Positions 62,301-64,000 of a DNA stretch of 64,000 bases are shown here, in pieces. The translations under genes and the position numbers were made by a program. This DNA comes from Rhodanobacter sp. MP7CTX1 (lineage in GTDB: Bacteria; Pseudomonadota; Gammaproteobacteria; Xanthomonadales; Rhodanobacteraceae). Numbering within the stretch: the stretch's first letter is position 1; the number at the start of each line of letters is the position of its first letter. The DNA is taken from positions 159,769 through 223,768 of the forward strand of contig NZ_JACHCN010000007.1 in the NCBI RefSeq assembly GCF_014205795.1, written 5' to 3'. Under the pieces are notes generated by a model. It was not told where the DNA came from, did not search any database, and was given only the letters and a program-made list of their open reading frames with translations.

Positions 62301-64000
62301 GCACGTTTCCCTATCTGGGAGGAGGGAGCTTCTCGCTGGCGGACATGACGGTGAGCAATGGCGACACCGGTTCGATCACGGCGTCATCGACGTCCAACTA
62401 TGGTAACGTCTCTACCAAAGCCACCGGCATCAGTGCGACCCTCGGACTTTCCGCCTCGTCTCTCGTCAACGCTAATGCGGGTATCGCCGTCAACAACGCT
62501 GGCCTGCTCTCGGCGACTGCTACCGTCGGCGGTGCAGATACCTTGGGCGCGGCAACGGCGACAGGAGTCTCGGCATTCAGCTGGTCCGACGGTTTCGTCA
62601 ACGTGACCAATACCGGCACGGTGCTCGCCACGGCGACGGCGCCCGGCGTCGCGACCGCCACCGGCATCTCGGCTACCGGCTACAGCGTCGCCATGGCCAT
62701 CAACGCGGGTGGCATCGTCAACGCCACGGCCACCGGTGCCAGCGGTACGGCGACCGGTTTGTCACTGACCAACACCGGTACCGGTGCGTTGACCGCGAAC
62801 AATGACGGCGTGCTCTCAGCCACTTTCGTTGGTGCCGGCGGCGAAGCCTACGGCGCGATGATTACTTCGGCTGGCGACGTGACCCTCAATAACACTGGCC
62901 ACATCCTCGCGAGCAATGCGACGTCAGCGGTGGGCGTGGATTTCAACAGCCCGACCAATATCACGCTGATCAACAGAGGCACGATCACCGCGGACTCGGC
63001 AGCGGCCGGCAGCGTGGCCGTGCTGAGCACTGGCGCGTCGAACGCCACCCTCAACAACAGCGGCACGATCACCGGCGCGATCCAGACCGGTACGGGTAAT
63101 GACAGCTTGACCAACGCTGTCGGCGGCATCTGGAACGCAGTGGGTGCGTCGGACTTCGGCGCCGGTGACGACACCGTCAGCAACGCCGGCACGATCAATC
63201 TGAGTAACACGACGATCAGTCTAGGCAGCGATCCGACCGGCAATCAGTTCACCAATACCGGCACGATCACCGTGCTGGGCAGCAACACGATCACCATGGA
63301 CACCGGCACCCAGGTCAATCCCAACCCGTTCACCAACAACGGTACGATCAACTTTCAGAACGGTGCCGCAAACAACGTGCTGACGATCGCCGGCAACTTC
63401 GCCGGTAACGGTCAGCTCGACATGGATGTGAACGGCGCGAGCGGCACTGGCGATCAGCTGAAGATCACCGGCAATGTCGCGACCGGCAGCGTGAGCACGG
63501 TCAACGTGAACCTGCTGACCGATCCGACCACCGCCTCCAGCATGATTCCGCTGGTGCAGGTGGGCGGCACCGCCGCTGCCGGAGCGTTTGTGCTGGGCAC
63601 GTTTACCCAGCCCAAGAGTTTCCTGGGCCTGAGCGAGGCGCTGGTGAGCACGCCGAACCTGACCTCGCTGGGCCTGACGGTCGCCGCGGCCGCACCGCCA
63701 CCGCCGGTCACACCACCACCGACGACACCACCGCCGGTCACGCCGCCGCCCTCCAGCATCGGCGTCGGCGTGACCGTGAGCGGCCTGAGTCAGCTGGGTA
63801 CGCTGGCGGCCTCCGCTGCACCGGGCGTGCAGAGCCTGATGAACAGTCAGATCGGTACGCTGGAAGATCGGATGGGCGCGGTCACGCAGACGATCAAGGG
63901 TGGCCTGAGCTTGTGGACCCGCGCCTTCGCCGACAGCGGTACGGTGTCGCCGGATCACTCGGCCGGTAACTTCGGCCAGAACGGTAACTTCGGGTTTGAC
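59363..64000 (+). CDS. Giant autotransporter adhesin-like protein, 3' end outside window
   Basis: 1546 codons are open from ATG at 59363 to the last base. An extended signal peptide (RSALAISATLLALGGSGAAI) ends near IAQ. The passenger is a repetitive beta-helix of about 36 recognisable turns built on (N/T)NSGSITAT-type units, spaced roughly 30-45 residues apart. A less repetitive region (about codons 1240-1430) ends in a Pro/Thr linker (PPPVTPPPTTPPPVTPPP). The start of the autotransporter barrel follows: QSLMNSQIGTLEDRMGAVTQ and GLSLWTRAFADSGTVS. This is a type V secreted surface protein for adhesion or biofilm. It begins 92 bp after the protease gene in the same direction, so co-transcription is possible. 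Confidence 0.9.
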   Translation, partial: MNANTNGRLNKTRHTPNLAVAPVTRAIRSALAISATLLALGGSGAAIAQGTCTFTTPTTVSCDGAFTTTVPGTFFTPIDDLTLVLGDTAPTSVTPAAGLMGIDANWSGSVGVTSYADITTVGASGILAYGSTSATVFNEGSITTNVTAPGAKAMDISSTYGDVTVLNSGAINAYGTGAYDVTAVSATAMHGGLLLVANYGTITATAQDGNAIAVDASAYGGGAAQVGNVGAISASSVDGIAIGVLVQSDSYLAFVDNLGSITATSLYGQAVGVLASGITAEVRNGYSGAVSSILVTSGQDAAIGVEAYGQAGVIVQNFASGSITATSNGGTATGVLAQTLNGSASVINGGSIQATSLNYSPAVGVEADSLMYGAAYVGNTGSISATAVSGNATAILAQAQIGRTKVVNAGDLTAVAGSGTYYQHNHAIGIVASSGAGYSPGITEVINSGSITATGASLGEGIEGSARNGELLITNTASGTITASSPIEAIGIGTGQDGHNGFGRYIDEHTYNAVINNAGTISANADGTNCVSTCSYLHATGIQVFLNYGNDVTVTNSGAIAVSVLGGASGHYLGGEGIDAVTYRGDIAINNSGRINVAVSTPNTLGAGTYDYANWGINASTIFGEVSVVNSGDISVTSPSGANGALLSGINVYSQRGLGVNSVVNSGNISVTGDSVGQVSGIHVLTFSGSVAISNSGDIVVDGGSDGAAWGIFARAAEIYSNATVTNSGRITVDSTLPESDYGIQIDEATGHDVVDNSGSITVTNAAVDASNVMGIHVMFGNGTNTPDSITNSGDISVFGESGNTFGVYGQYQPGNAYHHLNLTLNNSGSISASFFDGNQASSPYIDVAGVVIRNSNSATIVSNSGSITANASVDPLAGPYASGSAIGLDVDDFQGVNLLQYSADGTIAITNTGSIAASVTSNGATAFFRPDDAMGIRTWSTYGAASVTNSGSITATAQTDASTTSAFALPFSAVGVSMSTFPYLGGGSFSLADMTVSNGDTGSITASSTSNYGNVSTKATGISATLGLSASSLVNANAGIAVNNAGLLSATATVGGADTLGAATATGVSAFSWSDGFVNVTNTGTVLATATAPGVATATGISATGYSVAMAINAGGIVNATATGASGTATGLSLTNTGTGALTANNDGVLSATFVGAGGEAYGAMITSAGDVTLNNTGHILASNATSAVGVDFNSPTNITLINRGTITADSAAAGSVAVLSTGASNATLNNSGTITGAIQTGTGNDSLTNAVGGIWNAVGASDFGAGDDTVSNAGTINLSNTTISLGSDPTGNQFTNTGTITVLGSNTITMDTGTQVNPNPFTNNGTINFQNGAANNVLTIAGNFAGNGQLDMDVNGASGTGDQLKITGNVATGSVSTVNVNLLTDPTTASSMIPLVQVGGTAAAGAFVLGTFTQPKSFLGLSEALVSTPNLTSLGLTVAAAAPPPPVTPPPTTPPPVTPPPSSIGVGVTVSGLSQLGTLAASAAPGVQSLMNSQIGTLEDRMGAVTQTIKGGLSLWTRAFADSGTVSPDHSAGNFGQNGNFGFD

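Noticed and set aside
63221..63958. Several minus-strand open frames of 80-245 codons across 59-64 kb
   Set aside because: All are antisense to the repetitive autotransporter gene; their apparent low complexity mirrors its repeats.
1..64000. CRISPR arrays, tRNA, rRNA, intact transposase genes
   Set aside because: I looked for regularly spaced repeats, clover-leaf-like ends with CCA, and DDE or serine/tyrosine recombinase motifs, and saw none. Subtle RNA genes could be missed by eye.

Overview
This window looks like chromosome from a GC-rich gammaproteobacterium of the order Xanthomonadales, most likely Rhodanobacteraceae (Dyella, Rhodanobacter, Luteibacter or Frateuria type). This is inferred from gene content, not from a marker gene: three large TonB-dependent receptors, a tryptophan-halogenase-like protein beside a carbohydrate receptor, S53 peptidase, malate:quinone oxidoreductase, class II fumarase, a Wsp chemosensory operon and a giant autotransporter. 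I saw no rRNA, tRNA, CRISPR array or intact insertion sequence.

Layout. (1) 1-6.7 kb: carbohydrate locus with a GH3 glucosidase (5' end outside the window), a perfect 18-bp palindromic operator, a TonB-dependent receptor and a flavin-dependent halogenase-like protein. (2) 7.0-8.4 kb, minus strand: exported metallophosphoesterase and cupredoxin. (3) 8.7-9.8 kb: a small membrane-protein gene broken by a stop codon, then unassigned sequence. (4) 9.8-11.45 kb: sulfite-dehydrogenase-like molybdoenzyme plus its cytochrome c. (5) 11.5-13.0 kb: a graveyard of at least five frameshifted gene ends on the minus strand (NodT-type efflux protein, alpha/beta hydrolase, EmrB-type transporter, amidohydrolase, Old Yellow Enzyme). 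(6) 13.1-21.35 kb: a complete wspABCDEFR operon, a surface-sensing chemotaxis-like pathway that ends in the diguanylate cyclase WspR. (7) 21.4-24.2 kb: gene fragments, including a 92-bp near-copy of a gene 26 kb away and the tail of a phage-type lysozyme. (8) 24.2-30.3 kb: fumC, a cupin, mqo, a ThrE-like exporter and a 2OG-Fe(II) oxygenase. (9) 36.6-30.4 kb, minus strand: FecI-type sigma factor, FecR-type anti-sigma factor, STN-domain TonB receptor and PHP-domain metallohydrolase in one run. (10) 36.8-49.1 kb: an accessory region where intact metabolic and membrane genes alternate with decayed ones (AbrB antitoxin, ClC channel, quinone oxidoreductase, DUF2384-like antitoxin, PrpD tail, DUF2235 piece). 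(11) 49.2-64.0 kb: a beta-propeller histidine kinase and LuxR-type regulator, a divergent TonB receptor, two tiny paralogous proteins, an exported S53 protease and an autotransporter that runs off the window.

The most interesting part is region 11. The receptor and the protease are each preceded by a copy of the same 119-bp element, which aligns without gaps and contains a hairpin. Together with the adjacent two-component system, this suggests a co-regulated program for cell-surface proteolysis and uptake. Other points worth testing are three palindromes spaced exactly 22 bp apart upstream of a DUF1275 gene, the FecIR-receptor-PHP locus, and two isochorismatase-fold proteins that lack the usual cysteine and flank a lyase gene with a rearranged 5' end.
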